DNA of 64,000 nucleotides from Muribaculaceae bacterium. Lineage in GTDB: Bacteria; Bacteroidota; Bacteroidia; Bacteroidales; Muribaculaceae. This document shows, one piece after another, positions 16,930-26,600 of the stretch. The translations under genes and the position numbers were made by a program. Position 1 is the first letter of the stretch, and every line of letters starts with the position of its first letter. The stretch spans positions 205,056-269,055 of the forward strand of contig JAFLTO010000002.1 in NCBI GenBank assembly GCA_022510425.1, given 5' to 3'. The notes under the pieces were generated by a model. That model had not been told where the DNA came from and made no database searches. It was given only the letters and a program-made list of their open reading frames with translations.

Positions 16930-18660
16930 TTAATTGGTGTAAAGACCGTTGGAGTTATCCACTTGTGCCAATGGAATCGGGAAATAATAATCATTAGCCT
17001 TCAAGGAAGCACCATTATAATATTCTTGGAAATTTGATTCGTATTGATAATACTGGTTAACAATTTCCTCAGCCTGACCCCAGCGAAGGAGATCGAACCA
17101 ACGGAGACCTTCGAGAGCAAATTCAAGACGACGTTCATAACGTACGGCTTGGCGGGCATTCTGTTGGTTCCATCCTGTCATAGGATATTGAGCCACTTTG
17201 TAATCTACAATCGACGGATTGAGGTCGATGGGAGCATAGTTTGGATCTATGGAATTGGATGCTCTTTGACGCACCTGATTCACCAAAGTGATGGCACCGT
17301 TGAGGTCTTTGTTCTGCTCTATCATTGCTTCCGCTTTCATCAGAAGGATATCTGAATAACGAATAATCATATAATTGAGAGTGTTGGCACCCCAGGGAAC
17401 GATACCTACTGTCACTGCAGGATTATCAGGAGAAGGATAAGGTTTCTTACCGGAGAACTGACCGTAAATGTCATATGCTCTACACCAGTTTTCATTATAC
17501 ATATAAGAACGCCAGTACATGCCTATACGACCGAAAGTAAGATCAAGACGCGGGTCGGTATTACCTTTGTAAATCGGGAAAGTTTCCTCAACGCCATCAA
17601 GACGACCGATTACTTCATTGCCTGTGTAACCATTGAGGTAAGGGAGCCCGTCGGCATCAGTCCTGAATGCATTGGCAAGGTCTTGAGATCCAAGATAGAA
17701 GTCATCGCCGTTGCCATAAAGGTTACCTTCACTCCATGTACAGTTAAGACAGTTGTTGAAGTTAAACATGTTGGGAGAATTAGCTGATGAGAAGTGTACT
17801 GCCATCACTGATTCCACGCCATCATTCATTTGTGGGTCGGAAATTTGCTGGAATTTGTCGAAAAGGCCATATTTGCCACTGTTAATTACATAGTCGCAAT
17901 ATTGCTCAGCTTCTGCCCATACTTCCTGCACATTGTTGGTGAATTCTGTAGTGGCTGTGAAAAGATCCACTCTTGCCAATAGGCCGGCTGCCACATATTT
18001 GTTGAAACGACCTACCTGCGGTTGAGTTTCCGGCAGCACATCATATGCATTACGAAGATCCTGACGGATAAGAGATGCCACTTCCTGGCGAGTCTTGTTT
18101 CCGGCCGGCACTTCAGAAGCATTCATTGTTTCGTCGATATATGGGAATTTTTTGAAAAGACGGAGCATATCGAAATAATAGTAGGCTCTCAGAGTTTTCA
18201 TCTCAGCGATATAACTTTCTTTGGTAGCTTCATCTATCTGTCCGGCTCCCGCAATTGTTTGGATTGCTGTGTTGCAACGGCTGATAGAGAAATAGTTGTT
18301 GAGCCATTTAAAGTTGATCACTGCATTATCGCTTTGAACGTTACCTATTTCAAGCTGATGCATATAGCCTTCCATATTCACGTCACCACCACCTTTGAGG
18401 GCATCGTCGGAACGGAGATCTATCACCCAATTGTTGATTGGACCGGCAAATGATTCATTGTTGCCGAAATAGTGGTTCATGAGAGTTGCGTATGCTGAAG
18501 TCATGAGGTCCACAGCCTGTTCTTCACCAATCTGGTCGGCGAAAAGCACTCCCTGAGGTTTAAGGTCGAGCATGTCACCGCAAGATACGGCACCAAATCC
18601 CGTGAGGGCAATGGCAATTGCGCCGAAACTCTTGGTTATGTAATTATATTTAGATTTCAT
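16930..18660 (-). CDS. SusD/RagB family glycan-binding lipoprotein (leftward PUL)
   Basis: SusD proteins cap the SusC transporter and capture oligosaccharides. This 576-aa protein has a lipoprotein signal (lipobox AVSC, Cys27), the N-terminal DMLDLKPQG segment that follows the lipid anchor in the family, TPR-like helices (TLRAYYYFDMLRLFKKFPY) and the C-terminal signature RYERRLEFALEGLRWFDLLRWG. It is followed by PIPLAQVDNSNGLYTN near the end, the usual SusD finish. It lies 31 bp downstream of susC. Confidence 0.95.
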   Translation of the reverse strand: MKSKYNYITKSFGAIAIALTGFGAVSCGDMLDLKPQGVLFADQIGEEQAVDLMTSAYATLMNHYFGNNESFAGPINNWVIDLRSDDALKGGGDVNMEGYMHQLEIGNVQSDNAVINFKWLNNYFSISRCNTAIQTIAGAGQIDEATKESYIAEMKTLRAYYYFDMLRLFKKFPYIDETMNASEVPAGNKTRQEVASLIRQDLRNAYDVLPETQPQVGRFNKYVAAGLLARVDLFTATTEFTNNVQEVWAEAEQYCDYVINSGKYGLFDKFQQISDPQMNDGVESVMAVHFSSANSPNMFNFNNCLNCTWSEGNLYGNGDDFYLGSQDLANAFRTDADGLPYLNGYTGNEVIGRLDGVEETFPIYKGNTDPRLDLTFGRIGMYWRSYMYNENWCRAYDIYGQFSGKKPYPSPDNPAVTVGIVPWGANTLNYMIIRYSDILLMKAEAMIEQNKDLNGAITLVNQVRQRASNSIDPNYAPIDLNPSIVDYKVAQYPMTGWNQQNARQAVRYERRLEFALEGLRWFDLLRWGQAEEIVNQYYQYESNFQEYYNGASLKANDYYFPIPLAQVDNSNGLYTN

Positions 18661-18691
18661 ATTTATTCTATATTATAATGAGTTTTTATGA

Positions 18692-21600
18692 TTAGAATGT
18701 CACGTTAAGACCAAGTGTGAAAGAACGCGGACGCGGATATGAACCACTGTCGAAAATCTGTCCCCAGTTACCGGGCAGAAGTTCCGGATCAAGGCCTTTA
18801 TATTTTGTAGCTGTAAATACATTTTCCACCTGGAAGAACACATTCATACTCTGGGCCCATTTTTCAAGACACTTGTTAGGCAAAGCATAAGAGAGCTTAA
18901 GGTATTTCATTTTGAAATAGCTGCCGTTTTCTACAGCCCAAGAAGAGAATCTTGTCTGGTTGTTGTTGTCAACAGTTCTTAGGAGTGGTATATCTGTATT
19001 TCTGTTATCAGGGGTCCAGGCTTTGTCAAGAAGATCTGCAGCTCTGTTGCTCAAGCCATTGTTTGTGCTCATAAGATAAAGGATTCTCTTCATATCATTA
19101 TAGATATCTTGACCGAAGTCACCGGCGAAGAACATGTCAAGAGTAAAACCTTTGTAACGGAATGCGAGGTTAAGACCCAAGGAAAGGTCCGGATTCGGGT
19201 CACCGATGATGCAACGGTCGTCATCATTTATCACACCGTTCCCGTCGAGATCACGGAATTTGAGTAGACCTACGCCGGCACCAGGTTGAGTTGCATGATT
19301 GGCCACTTCCTGTTCATTCTGGAAGATACCGTCACATACATAACCCCAATATACACCCATAGGTTGTCCCGGTATCAATCGTATGTCACCACCGAGGAAA
19401 TTGTCAGACTTGTTCAGGTAGAGAAGTTTGTTCTTATATTGAGAAAGGTTGATATTGGCAGTCCAGGAGAAATCGTTGTAGATCGGAGAAGTGTATCCGA
19501 AGGTCAATTCCCAACCGATGTTTCTCATAGAACCCGTATTCATCCACATAGTTGCGCTTTCACCGGCTACGTTAAGCACCGGAGGAGTAGTAAGCATGTC
19601 GCGAGTTTTCTTGATGAAGAAGTCACCGGAAAGGTTGATTGAGCCACCGAGGAATGAAAGGTCAACACCTATATTGTTTTGAGTTGTTGTTTCCCAAGTA
19701 AGGTCCGGATTACCTGTATATGCCTTAGTGATACCGGCTGTGGAACCGTTGCCTGAACCGGCCATGTCGTAAGAACCATTGGCTGTACCATAATTGTAAG
19801 TAGTGAATGCCGGGTAAAGGTCAGGAATGTTGGCGTTACCATTCTGTCCCCATGAATATCTCACTTTAAAATCGGCAAGAACATCATTTTCGGGGAACCA
19901 AGGTTCAGCACTTGGACGCCATGCTAAAGAGAATGCAGGGAATGTGCCGCCTTTATGTCCTTTGGCGAAGCGTGAGTTTTCATCATGACGGATTGTGAAT
20001 GATGCTAAGTAACGGTCGTCGAAATTATAGTCTACCTTACCGAATACCGAGAACACACTCCAGGCACTCTTGCCGCCGCCTGCTGCCCATACTGTAGTTC
20101 CTGCACCCACCTGCATGAATTGTTCATCCTGTGAAATGTATCCCTGACGGGTAGCATCCATGGTCTTGTTGGTGTATTGTATGAATTCAGTACCTAAAAG
20201 GGCGGTGAGATGGTGAACATCTTTGAATGTCTTGTTATAGTTTGCGGTATTTGACCATGTCCAGGTGTCTCCCTGTCCATATGCATTGGAAGCATAGGTC
20301 TGGTCATTTTCGTTCATGGTGCGTGTAAGGTCACGGCTAAAGAACTGAACATGTTCTATACCGAGGTTAGTCTTCAAGGTGAGCCCTTCAATAGGATGAA
20401 CTTCCAAGAACGCATTTCCGAAAATACGCCAAGAAGTGCTATTGTCGTCACGGTCATTGTCGAGCATCCACAACGGATTCTGGTAGTCAACACCGACAAG
20501 AGTCATAGGGTTAGCCCATCTTCCGTCAAGACCTTTTACAGGAAGAGCAGGAAGCATTTCAAGAGCGAGGACACCGGCACCTCTGTCACCACCCATACCC
20601 GGAACACGGTCTTTCCAGTAAGATACCATAAGGTTTTCCCCTATGGTGATGTATTTGTTGAAATCAAAACGTGAGTTTACACGTGCAGAATATCTTTTAT
20701 AATCTGTGTTCTTAACGTTACCTTGCTGGTCGATAAGGTTCATGGAGAAGAGCACGGAGCTTTTTTCAGTGTTGTTAGTGACTGTTGCAGTGAGGTTGTT
20801 GGTCCATGCGGTTCTGTAAATTTCATCTTGCCAATTGGTGTTAGCAACCGGGAAGTTAGGTTCACCGTTCACATATTGTTGCAATTGTGGAGTTGCACCA
20901 TAGCCATAGATGCTGCCGAGACGGTCGTTGCCCGGAGGTGTAAGACCTGAATTGCTTTGGGCAAGCCACCATGCGCGGCCCCAACTTTCTGTATCCAGAA
21001 GATTATACTTTCTGGCGATAGTCTGTGCAGATACAGAATAATTCAAAGAAACATTCAGACGGTCGCCTTTACCATGTTTGGTTGTAATAATAACTACACC
21101 GTTAGCCGCACGTGAACCGTAGATAGAAGCGGAAGCGGCATCCTTCAATACCTGGAGGGTTTCGATATCGCTCGGGTTGATACCGTTCAAACCTTCAGAT
21201 GTTGGCACGCCATCTATAATATAAAGTGGATCATTGCTTGAATTGGCGGTTGACATACCACGAACCCTTATTGAACCACCACCACCCGGCTTGGTGTCAG
21301 GCACAATGTTAACGCCGGGAAGTTTCCCTGCCATTGAGTTCAATACGTTACCGGTGTTCTGACTCATAGGTTCCTTCATATCCATCACTGATACAGCACC
21401 GGTCAAGTCAGCCTTACGGATCGTTTGATAACCGATCACCACCACTTCATCCAAAAGTTCGGAATCCTCGTCCATGTAAATCATCATTTGCGGCTCTGCT
21501 TTGAGCACCTGAGTCTGGAATCCGATATATGAAACTGTTAATGTGGCACCCTCCGGCACCATTAATGTAAACATACCGTCGATGTCTGTGGCTGTACCCT

Positions 21601-21748
21601 TATGGGTTTCCTCACACATCACGGTAGCCCCGATCAGGGGTTCATCGTCGGCTCGCGACACCACCGTTCCTTGAACGGTGATATCCTGAGCTTGCGCCCA
21701 CAGTCCTGTCATGACTGCTAAAGCTACGCTTAGGATCGATTTTTTCAT
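18692..21748 (-). CDS. SusC/RagA family TonB-linked outer-membrane transporter (leftward PUL)
   Basis: This 1018-aa TonB-dependent importer for glycan fragments has a signal peptide ending AQAQ, a CarboxypepD_reg-like domain (about 22-105; GTVVSRADDEPLIGATV, GTATDIDGMFTL), the TonB box/plug start DEVVVIGYQTIRKADLTG, the SusC signature LKDAASASIYGSRAANGVV near 205-225, and a 22-strand barrel ending RSFTLGLNVTF with terminal Phe. It leads the leftward fructan operon. Its promoter has two boxes matching those of the rightward susC, with identical spacing. Confidence 0.95.
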   Translation of the reverse strand: MKKSILSVALAVMTGLWAQAQDITVQGTVVSRADDEPLIGATVMCEETHKGTATDIDGMFTLMVPEGATLTVSYIGFQTQVLKAEPQMMIYMDEDSELLDEVVVIGYQTIRKADLTGAVSVMDMKEPMSQNTGNVLNSMAGKLPGVNIVPDTKPGGGGSIRVRGMSTANSSNDPLYIIDGVPTSEGLNGINPSDIETLQVLKDAASASIYGSRAANGVVIITTKHGKGDRLNVSLNYSVSAQTIARKYNLLDTESWGRAWWLAQSNSGLTPPGNDRLGSIYGYGATPQLQQYVNGEPNFPVANTNWQDEIYRTAWTNNLTATVTNNTEKSSVLFSMNLIDQQGNVKNTDYKRYSARVNSRFDFNKYITIGENLMVSYWKDRVPGMGGDRGAGVLALEMLPALPVKGLDGRWANPMTLVGVDYQNPLWMLDNDRDDNSTSWRIFGNAFLEVHPIEGLTLKTNLGIEHVQFFSRDLTRTMNENDQTYASNAYGQGDTWTWSNTANYNKTFKDVHHLTALLGTEFIQYTNKTMDATRQGYISQDEQFMQVGAGTTVWAAGGGKSAWSVFSVFGKVDYNFDDRYLASFTIRHDENSRFAKGHKGGTFPAFSLAWRPSAEPWFPENDVLADFKVRYSWGQNGNANIPDLYPAFTTYNYGTANGSYDMAGSGNGSTAGITKAYTGNPDLTWETTTQNNIGVDLSFLGGSINLSGDFFIKKTRDMLTTPPVLNVAGESATMWMNTGSMRNIGWELTFGYTSPIYNDFSWTANINLSQYKNKLLYLNKSDNFLGGDIRLIPGQPMGVYWGYVCDGIFQNEQEVANHATQPGAGVGLLKFRDLDGNGVINDDDRCIIGDPNPDLSLGLNLAFRYKGFTLDMFFAGDFGQDIYNDMKRILYLMSTNNGLSNRAADLLDKAWTPDNRNTDIPLLRTVDNNNQTRFSSWAVENGSYFKMKYLKLSYALPNKCLEKWAQSMNVFFQVENVFTATKYKGLDPELLPGNWGQIFDSGSYPRPRSFTLGLNVTF

Positions 21749-21782
21749 GTTATAATTTTGTTTGGTTAGAAAATTCTTGCCG

Positions 21783-21790
21783 CAAAATTA
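21783..21790 (-). promoter_or_regulatory. Promoter -7 element of leftward susC (TAATTTTG)
   Basis: On the minus strand TAATTTTG matches TAnnTTTG, 34 bp before the susC start. No TTTG lies 19-21 bp upstream; that place is taken by a regulator box (21808-21822), which suggests activator dependence. Confidence 0.65.
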
Positions 21791-21807
21791 AAAACCTTAA
21801 TATTTTT

Positions 21808-21843
21808 GATTTATAACTTATGTTGATAAGAATATAAGAAATG
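21808..21843 (-). promoter_or_regulatory. Paired direct-repeat operator boxes upstream of leftward susC
   Basis: Reading the minus strand, the distal box CATTTCTTATAT (21843-21832) and the proximal box CATAAGTTATAAATC (21822-21808) are direct repeats. Their TTATA cores begin at 21837 and 21816, exactly 21 bp (two helical turns) apart. The proximal core begins 26 bp before the first T of the -7 element. The same two numbers hold at the rightward susC promoter. Paired direct repeats two turns apart are typical of AraC-family activators. Confidence 0.7.
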
Positions 21844-21903
21844 TGCATGTAGGATTTTTTATGCTTTTTGTCGCGATTTTTATTGTTAATTCATCAATAT
21901 CAG

Positions 21904-21911
21904 TAAATTTG
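21904..21911 (+). promoter_or_regulatory. Promoter -7 element of the regulator gene (TAAATTTG)
   Basis: TAAATTTG matches TAnnTTTG with ATTG 18 bp upstream (21882-21885) as a possible -33. Transcription would start near 21918, leaving about 15 nt of leader before the ATG at 21933. This argues against the longer reading frame that begins at 21843. Confidence 0.6.
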
Positions 21912-21932
21912 CATTGCTATAATTTTTGTTGC

Positions 21933-23441
21933 ATGAAACGGTTGTTATCTATCGCATTTGTTATATTAGCCATAATAATGGCTTCCTGTGGGGATAAAAA
22001 TGAGCCTAAATTCCGTATCGGCGTGTCACAATGCAGTTCTGATGAATGGCGGGATAAAATGAATCACGAAATGCGTAGAGAGATGCTTTTCCATGATGAT
22101 TCTATAATGGAAATTATTTCAGCCGACGACAATAATGAAAAACAGATCGCTGATATCCAAAGTTTCATCGACCGAGGATTCGACCTTATTATAGTGGCTC
22201 CTAACGAAGCTAAAGCTCTGACACCAATTGTAAAAAAAGCTTATGATGCAGGTATTCCGATTATTATTTTCGACCGCCGGATTACTGATGACTCCTACAC
22301 CTCTTATATAGATCTTGATAATAAAGGAATAGGTTACGCAGCAGCACAATATGCCAGCTCTTTGTTCCCACCTAATTCTGTATCTAAAGTTTTGGAAATA
22401 ACAGGACTGGCGGGTTCCACACCAGCTCAGGAACGACATGGAGGGTTTATGGAAGGCATAGACTCTTTCTCAAATTTAAAATTGGCAGCAAGCGTTGATG
22501 GGGCTTGGGACAGGGAAAAAGCTTATGTGCTTACCGATTCTTTATTGAGACTGTATCCGGATATCAAGTTGATTTATGCTCATTCTGATAATATGGCAAT
22601 TGGCGTGTCTGATCTTTTAAAAGAAAAGGGCAGACAAGATATCAAGATTTTAGGAACCGATGCCTCGCCCGGACAAGGCATAGAGGCTGTCAGAGATGGC
22701 ATTATTGATGCCACTTTTATTTATCCCACAGAAGGGCACAGGATTATTAAAACAGCTTTTGCTATTCTCGAAGGTGAGCCATTTGAAAAAGTTGTTTACA
22801 TTCCTTCTTTGTCTTCTGTCGACAAGTCTAATGCTGAAATTTTATTACGCCAAGTCGAACTATTGAAAGATGCAACCAACAAAGTGCTCCTTCTTGATGA
22901 AATCAACGATCAGCAGGAAACACGTTATAAAAATCTCACACGATTCTCCAATACTATTTTAGTCTTGGCTATTGTCTTGGCCCTGATTCTTTTCCTCTTT
23001 ATTCTCCTTCTGATAAGAAACAGAAAACTTCAAAAAGAACTTGAGGAGCAAAATAAAACTTTAATAGAGGAACGCGACCGTCAGTTAAAGCTTTACCACC
23101 AACTTGATGAAGTTTTGGTTAAAGAAGATGATTTTTACAGCCGATTTATCAATATAATTAAAACGCAATTTGCCGACACCTCTATGTCGACAGATACTAT
23201 TGCTCAGCAACTTAGTTTAGGACCTGCACAACTCACAAGAAAAATAAAATCGCTAACTCATTTCACACCTGTAGAAATTCTTAGAAACTACAGGCTCGAA
23301 CAAGCCCGACAATTATTGCTATCCTCCGACAAAACTATTAATGAAATTACATCTGAAGTCGGTTTTTCTTCCCCTGCATATCTAACTAAATGTTTCCGTG
23401 AACACTTTGGCATGACTCCAACCGACCTCAGAAACTCCTGA
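21933..23441 (+). CDS. Membrane-anchored one-component regulator: periplasmic sugar-binding domain, TM helix, AraC HTH
   Basis: Predicted fructan-PUL regulator of 502 aa. Residues 1-20 form a hydrophobic, lipobox-like start (MASC, Cys19). Residues 27-310 are a type I periplasmic-binding (LacI/ribose-binding-like) domain (FRIGVSQC, IVAPNEAKALTPIV, IIIFDRR, YAHSDNMAIG, ILGTDA). Residues 340-361 form one membrane helix, 363-398 a charged coiled coil, and 400-500 a C-terminal AraC double HTH (MSTDTIAQQLSLGPAQLTRK; INEITSEVGFSSPAYLTKCF). Fructan hybrid two-component sensors of Bacteroides also use this sensor fold, but here kinase and receiver domains are absent. The ORF extends to 21843; ATG 21933 is chosen from the promoter position and signal sequence. 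It lies between the two susC promoters it probably controls. Confidence 0.88.
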   Translation: MKRLLSIAFVILAIIMASCGDKNEPKFRIGVSQCSSDEWRDKMNHEMRREMLFHDDSIMEIISADDNNEKQIADIQSFIDRGFDLIIVAPNEAKALTPIVKKAYDAGIPIIIFDRRITDDSYTSYIDLDNKGIGYAAAQYASSLFPPNSVSKVLEITGLAGSTPAQERHGGFMEGIDSFSNLKLAASVDGAWDREKAYVLTDSLLRLYPDIKLIYAHSDNMAIGVSDLLKEKGRQDIKILGTDASPGQGIEAVRDGIIDATFIYPTEGHRIIKTAFAILEGEPFEKVVYIPSLSSVDKSNAEILLRQVELLKDATNKVLLLDEINDQQETRYKNLTRFSNTILVLAIVLALILFLFILLLIRNRKLQKELEEQNKTLIEERDRQLKLYHQLDEVLVKEDDFYSRFINIIKTQFADTSMSTDTIAQQLSLGPAQLTRKIKSLTHFTPVEILRNYRLEQARQLLLSSDKTINEITSEVGFSSPAYLTKCFREHFGMTPTDLRNS

Positions 23442-23505
23442 ACCGGCCATTAAATTCATAACTTTTGTTATAAAATTTCCCATTTCTTGCTTATAAATAT
23501 TTTTT

Positions 23506-23537
23506 GATATAACAAATGTTGCAACATTTGTTATATC
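23506..23537. promoter_or_regulatory. Perfect 32-bp palindrome upstream of rightward susC
   Basis: GATATAACAAATGTTG (23506-23521) is followed immediately by its exact reverse complement (23522-23537), with no spacer. Each arm contains the box CATTTGTTATATC, so two boxes face each other head to head. It lies 106 bp upstream of the susC start codon and 66 bp upstream of the -7 element. There is no T-run, and it lies between promoter-distal sequences, which favours a protein-binding site over a terminator for the regulator gene (stop at 23441). Confidence 0.75.
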
Positions 23538-23549
23538 TGTTGCATGTCG

Positions 23550-23583
23550 CATTTTTTATATCTCTTTCAACAAATATTATATC
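23550..23583 (+). promoter_or_regulatory. Paired direct-repeat operator boxes upstream of rightward susC
   Basis: CATTTTTTATATC (23550-23562) and CAAATATTATATC (23571-23583) are direct repeats in the same orientation as the right arm of the palindrome. Core TTATATC starts are 23531, 23556 and 23577, giving spacings of 25 and 21 bp. The proximal core begins 26 bp before the -7 element at 23603, identical to the leftward promoter, and occupies the -33 position. Confidence 0.75.
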
Positions 23584-23602
23584 TAACCTTTTATTTATGG
23601 GC

Positions 23603-23610
23603 TAATTTCG
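23603..23610 (+). promoter_or_regulatory. Promoter -7 element of rightward susC (TAATTTCG)
   Basis: TAATTTCG differs from TAnnTTTG at one position and lies 32 bp before the ATG. The weak element and the missing -33 fit a promoter that needs the activator bound at the adjacent boxes. Confidence 0.55.
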
Positions 23611-23642
23611 CACCATAAAATTTTCAACATAAACACATACAC

Positions 23643-26600
23643 ATGAAAAAATCAATTTTTAGCTTGTTGGTTCTCCTTATGGCTACCTTGACAATGAGGG
23701 CCGAAGACATCCTTGTCGAAGGCACCGTTGTTTCGGCTGAAGATGGGGAACCCCTAATCGGAGCGACCATCTTGTCGCTCGAAACAAAGAAAGGAACCGC
23801 CACTGATATCGACGGTAATTTCCAGATTCAGGTTCCGGCTAACAGTAAAATCAAAGTATCTTATATCGGGTACAAGGATTTCGAAGGAGTAGTTTCCCCT
23901 CACATGGAAATAACTCTACATGAAAATTCCGAAGTGCTTGATGAGGTTGTGGTTGTCGGTTACTCTACTCAAAGAAAAGCTGACCTCACCGGTTCGGTAT
24001 CTGTGGTTAATACCAAAGATTTTGAAACTGCATCTACCACCGACCCAATGCAGGCACTCCAAGGTAAAGTGCCGGGTATGACCATTACTCCAAACAACGG
24101 TGGTTCTCCTGTTTCTGCAGGAACAGTCAGAATCCGCGGTATTGGTTCTTTCAATGCCGACCAATCTCCTCTATTCGTAATAGACGGTGTGCCTACGACA
24201 ACCAACCTCAACACTCTTAATATGAACGATATCGAGAGTATGCAGGTGTTGAAGGATGCCGCATCAGCCTCAATCTACGGTTCACGTGCTGCCAATGGTG
24301 TGATCATCATCACTACTAAGCAAGGTAAGAAAGGAGGCGACAGCAAAATTAAAGTTGACTTCTCAGCAAGCTGGACTGCTCAATTTTACACCAAATCCCA
24401 AAAAATGAGTCTTCTTGACACTCCGGGATATGCAACTGCTATGGCACAGGCTGCCCTTAACGATGGTATGGATCCGGTGGCTTATGCTGCAAACTACGGA
24501 TTGAACCTCAATGCTTCAGCCGGTATTCCTATCTCTGTCTACAATCCTTTGACCGGACAATATGTGGGATATACTGTTAATGGTCTATATGACGGTTATA
24601 TTAACTCACGCCGGACTATGCGTTGCAGCAATACTGACTGGCTCGATGAAATCACTCGTACAGGTTTTCTTCAGAGCTACGACCTCTCCTTGTCAAGAGC
24701 AAGTGAAAACAGCCGTTCTCTCTTTTCAGTGGGATACAAGAAAAATGCGGGTATTATCAAGGATACCGATTTCCAAAGTCTTGCAGTACGTATGAACAAC
24801 GCATATGATATCTTCAAATGGCTTACAGTAGGTGAAAACGCTACGGTGACTTATTCAAACCAGGTGGACTGCGCGCCGATGGAAAATGCCCTCAAGATGT
24901 CTCCTACAGTTCCGGTATATGAAGAAGACGGTGTAACTTTTGGTGGTCCTGTAGGTGGCATGAGCGACCGTCAGAATCCTATGCGTGAAATAGCATTCAA
25001 TAAAGACAACCGCCTCAAGATTTGGCGTATATTCGGTAACGGGTATATCGATATCAAACCTTTCAAGGGTTTCACTTTCCGTTCAAACTTCGGTCTTGAC
25101 TATGAAGCCGGTTTCATTCACAGCTACAATTATACATTCCATAGCGATATCGTAAACAACGACACAAATTCTACCACTCTTTCTCAATCAAACGATACTA
25201 AATGGACTTGGACAAATACCATCAACTATGATTTCAATATCAAAGAACAAAATGAATTCCATGTTCTCGCTGGTATAGAATTCTTCCGTCAGACCTATGT
25301 TGGCTTCTCCGGTGTAAACCAAGGTTTCGATATCGAAACTCCTGAATACATGTGGCCCGATGCTTCAACCGGTCTTGAATATTCTACTGGTAACGAATCT
25401 AAATATTCTCTTCTCTCTTTCTTCGGCAAGATCGATTATAGCTGGAGAAACCTTATACTCGCTTCTTTCACTATCCGTCGTGACGGTTCTTCAAGATTCG
25501 GACGTAATTACAAATACGGTACTTTCCCCGCAGCAACTCTCGGTTATCGTCTTAGCGAAAACATTGATAAACCTTGGCTCAACGATCTTAAGATCCGTGC
25601 ATCTTGGGGTAAGACGGGTAACCAGGCCATTGCCAACAATGCTTACCAGGCTCTTTACGTTGCAGACTATGGCAGTGACCGGGTCACTTCTACCGCTTAT
25701 GATATTTTCTTGCAACAATCAGGCATCTTCCCTTCAGGTTATCGTGCCATTCAATCTGAAAACCCGAATTTGAAGTGGGAATCCACAATCCAATGGAACT
25801 TAGGTGTTGACTATGGTTTCCTAAATAACCGTCTCACAGGTTCTGTCGACGCTTATATCAAGGATGTGAAAGACATGCTTATCAACCCGGCTTATCTTGC
25901 TGCAATGGGTGAAGGCGGTGCAGCTTGGGCAAATGGTCCTTCTTTGAGAAACTGGGGTATGGAATTCCTCGTGGGTTGGAAAGATTATGTTGAATCTTGC
26001 GGTCTCTCCTATAGCATTCAATGGAACGGGGACTTCTTCCGCAACCGTGTCACCTATCTTCCTTCTTCCACTACCGGCTCTTACGTACACACAACTTCTC
26101 AAAACTTGGTTGAGGCACGCAAACCTTATGGTTCAATAGTTGGATATGTTGTAGATGGTCTTTTCCAAAACAAAGAGGAAGTGCTCGCTTCCGGTCAAGA
26201 CAATGCACGTGTGGGTGGTCTTAAATATGTCGACCTGAACGGTGATGGAAGAATCAATGCGGATGACCAGACTTGGATATACAGTCCGGTGCCCGATTTC
26301 AGCATGGGTCTTAACGTTAATCTTTCATGGAACAACTTTGATTTCCAAATGTTCTGGCAAGGAGTATTCGGTCAGGATGTCTATAACAACCAGAAATTCC
26401 AGACCGACTTCTGGAGTATTACAGATGCCGGTTCAAACAAGGGTGACCGTTTGCTTAATGCATGGACTCCTGCCAACACTTCTTCCTTAATACCGGCTCT
26501 TACCACCAATAATACTGCTGACGAAGGCAGGGCTTCAACCTACTATGTAGAAAACGGTTCTTACTTCAAACTCCGTACTCTCCAGTTAGGTTATAATCTT

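Noticed and set aside
21843..21932. N-terminal extension of the regulator (30 residues)
   Set aside because: It would start before the promoter -7 element at 21904 and place a second hydrophobic stretch before the signal sequence.
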